From contig OZ038451.1 in the NCBI GenBank assembly GCA_964036195.1, positions 31,761,927-31,825,926 of the forward strand: 64,000 nt of DNA. Direction: 5' to 3'. Made by a program: the position numbers and the translations under genes. Within the stretch, counting starts at the first letter, position 1; each line of letters starts with the position of its first letter. The DNA comes from Sphaerolaimus hirsutus (lineage: Eukaryota; Nematoda; Chromadorea; Monhysterida; Sphaerolaimidae). Below, piece after piece: positions 63,026 to 64,000 of this stretch. The notes beneath the pieces are model-generated. The model had not been told where the DNA came from. It worked only from the letters and a program-made list of their open reading frames with translations, and ran no database searches.

Positions 63026-64000
63026 AAACAAAAACGTGAATAAATGTCAATTCTGGCCGATTGAATCACAATTCACGCCTTAACCATTTGTGGGAAAGGT
63101 GGTAGACATGCACCGTTGCATAGCTGATATTGTGCTCGATCAAAATCTTCAAACGTTTTGGTGTTTTTGCCATAGCCACTTTATACCTAAGAAACAAAAA
63201 CGTGAATAAATGTCAGTTCTGGCCGATTGAATTACGATTCACGCCTTAACCGTTCTTGGGAAAGGTGGTAGACATGCACCATTGCATAGCTGAAATTGTG
63301 CTCTATCAAAATCTACAAACGTTTTGGTGTGTTTTCCATAGCCACTTTATACCTAAGAAACAAAAACGTGAATAAATGTCAATTCTGGCCGATTGAATCA
63401 CGATTCACGCCTTAACCATTCTTGGGAAAGGTGGTAGACATGCACCGTTGCGTAGCTGAGATTGTGCTCTATCAAAATCTACAAACGTTTTGGTGTGTTT
63501 ACCATAGACACTTTATACCTAAGAAACAAAAACATGAATAAATGTCAATTCTGGCCGATTGTATCACGATTCACGCGTAAACCATTCTTGGGAAAGGTGG
63601 TAGACATGCACCGTTGCATAGCTGAGATTGTGCTCTATCAAAATCTACAAACGTTTTGGTGTGTTTACCATAGCCACTTTATACCTAAGAAACAAAAACG
63701 TGAATAAATGTCAATTCTGGCCGATTGAATCACAATTCACGCCTTAACCATTTGTGGGAAAGGTGGTAGACATGCACCGTTGCATAGCTGATATTGTGCT
63801 CGATCAAAATCTTCAAACGTTTTGGTGTGTTTTCCATAGCCACTTTATACCTAAGAAACAAAAACGTGAATAAATGTCAATTTTGGCCGATTGAATGATG
63901 ATTCACGCCTTAACCATTTGTGGGAAAGGTGGTAGACATGCACCATTGCGTAGCTGAGATTGTGCTCTATCAAAATCTACAAACGTTTTGGTGTGTTTGC
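63021..64000 (+). repeat. 166-bp satellite array resumes after the retroelement
   Basis: About six monomers follow in the same orientation, running to the window edge. Types seen in order are GATTGAATCACAATTC with TGATATTG...CTTCAAACG, CAGTTCTGG with GAATTACGATTC and GCTGAAATTG, GATTGAATCACGATTC, GATTGTATCACGATTC with GCGTAAACC, and finally the TTTTGGCC/GAATGATGATTC monomer. These are the same types as in the higher-order array to the left, so the array is continuous across the insertion. No gene is present. Confidence 0.97.

Noticed and set aside
9282-63707. Dozens of near-identical 67-94 codon open frames starting MCSIKIYKRFGVF, MVFSIATLYL or MGMVVDMHRC, for example at 16086, 30689, 42963 and 63462
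   Set aside because: They are translations of about one and a half satellite monomers. Because 166 leaves a remainder of 1 on division by 3, the frame rotates through the repeat and ends at the same places each time. Identity between copies follows DNA-level duplication, and there is no initiation context or domain.
1-64000. tRNA, rRNA or telomere repeats
   Set aside because: No cloverleaf with a TTCAA-type arm, no ribosomal core sequence and no TTAGGC or TTAGGG tandem tract was seen in the satellite or in the two insertions.

Overview
The window is almost entirely one tandem satellite array. Its 166-bp monomer is repeated about 327 times (roughly 54.3 kb of the 64 kb), all in the same orientation, and the array runs off both ends of the window. 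I see no host protein-coding gene, tRNA or rRNA. The many 67-94 codon open frames in the array are by-products of the repeat. Two mobile elements interrupt it: an 845-bp terminal-inverted-repeat DNA element (4289-5133), and a BEL/Pao-type LTR retroelement (54147-63020) flanked by a 5-bp target duplication, CTAAG, cut from a satellite monomer.

The array is layered. About 1-9 kb holds older-looking mixed monomers with a local 3-monomer unit of 499 bp. About 9-14 kb holds a 20-bp slippage or crossover scar and a near-perfect 663-bp tandem duplication. About 14.8-24.5 kb is built from kilobase-scale duplications: blocks offset by about 2.49 kb and 3.98 kb, with a further 996-bp tandem duplication in only one copy. 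About 24.5-30.5 kb carries a 3.3-kb offset duplication. From 30.6 to 54.1 kb the array becomes a true higher-order repeat with a 5-monomer (830 bp) unit and a 7-monomer (1162 bp) derivative. After the retroelement the satellite resumes in exact phase at 63021.

The host is a eukaryote. The retroelement hints at a nematode: the zinc-knuckle layout, the YVDN form of the reverse transcriptase box, and the envelope-like region resemble, from memory, nematode BEL/Pao elements (Tas/Cer7-like). This is an inference from family resemblance, not from a host gene. The retroelement is a broken fossil, though its recognisable end repeats differ at only 2 of 265 positions, which suggests recent arrival. 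No cellular pathway is encoded here. The biology is satellite amplification and homogenisation, with occasional use of the array as a landing site for transposons.
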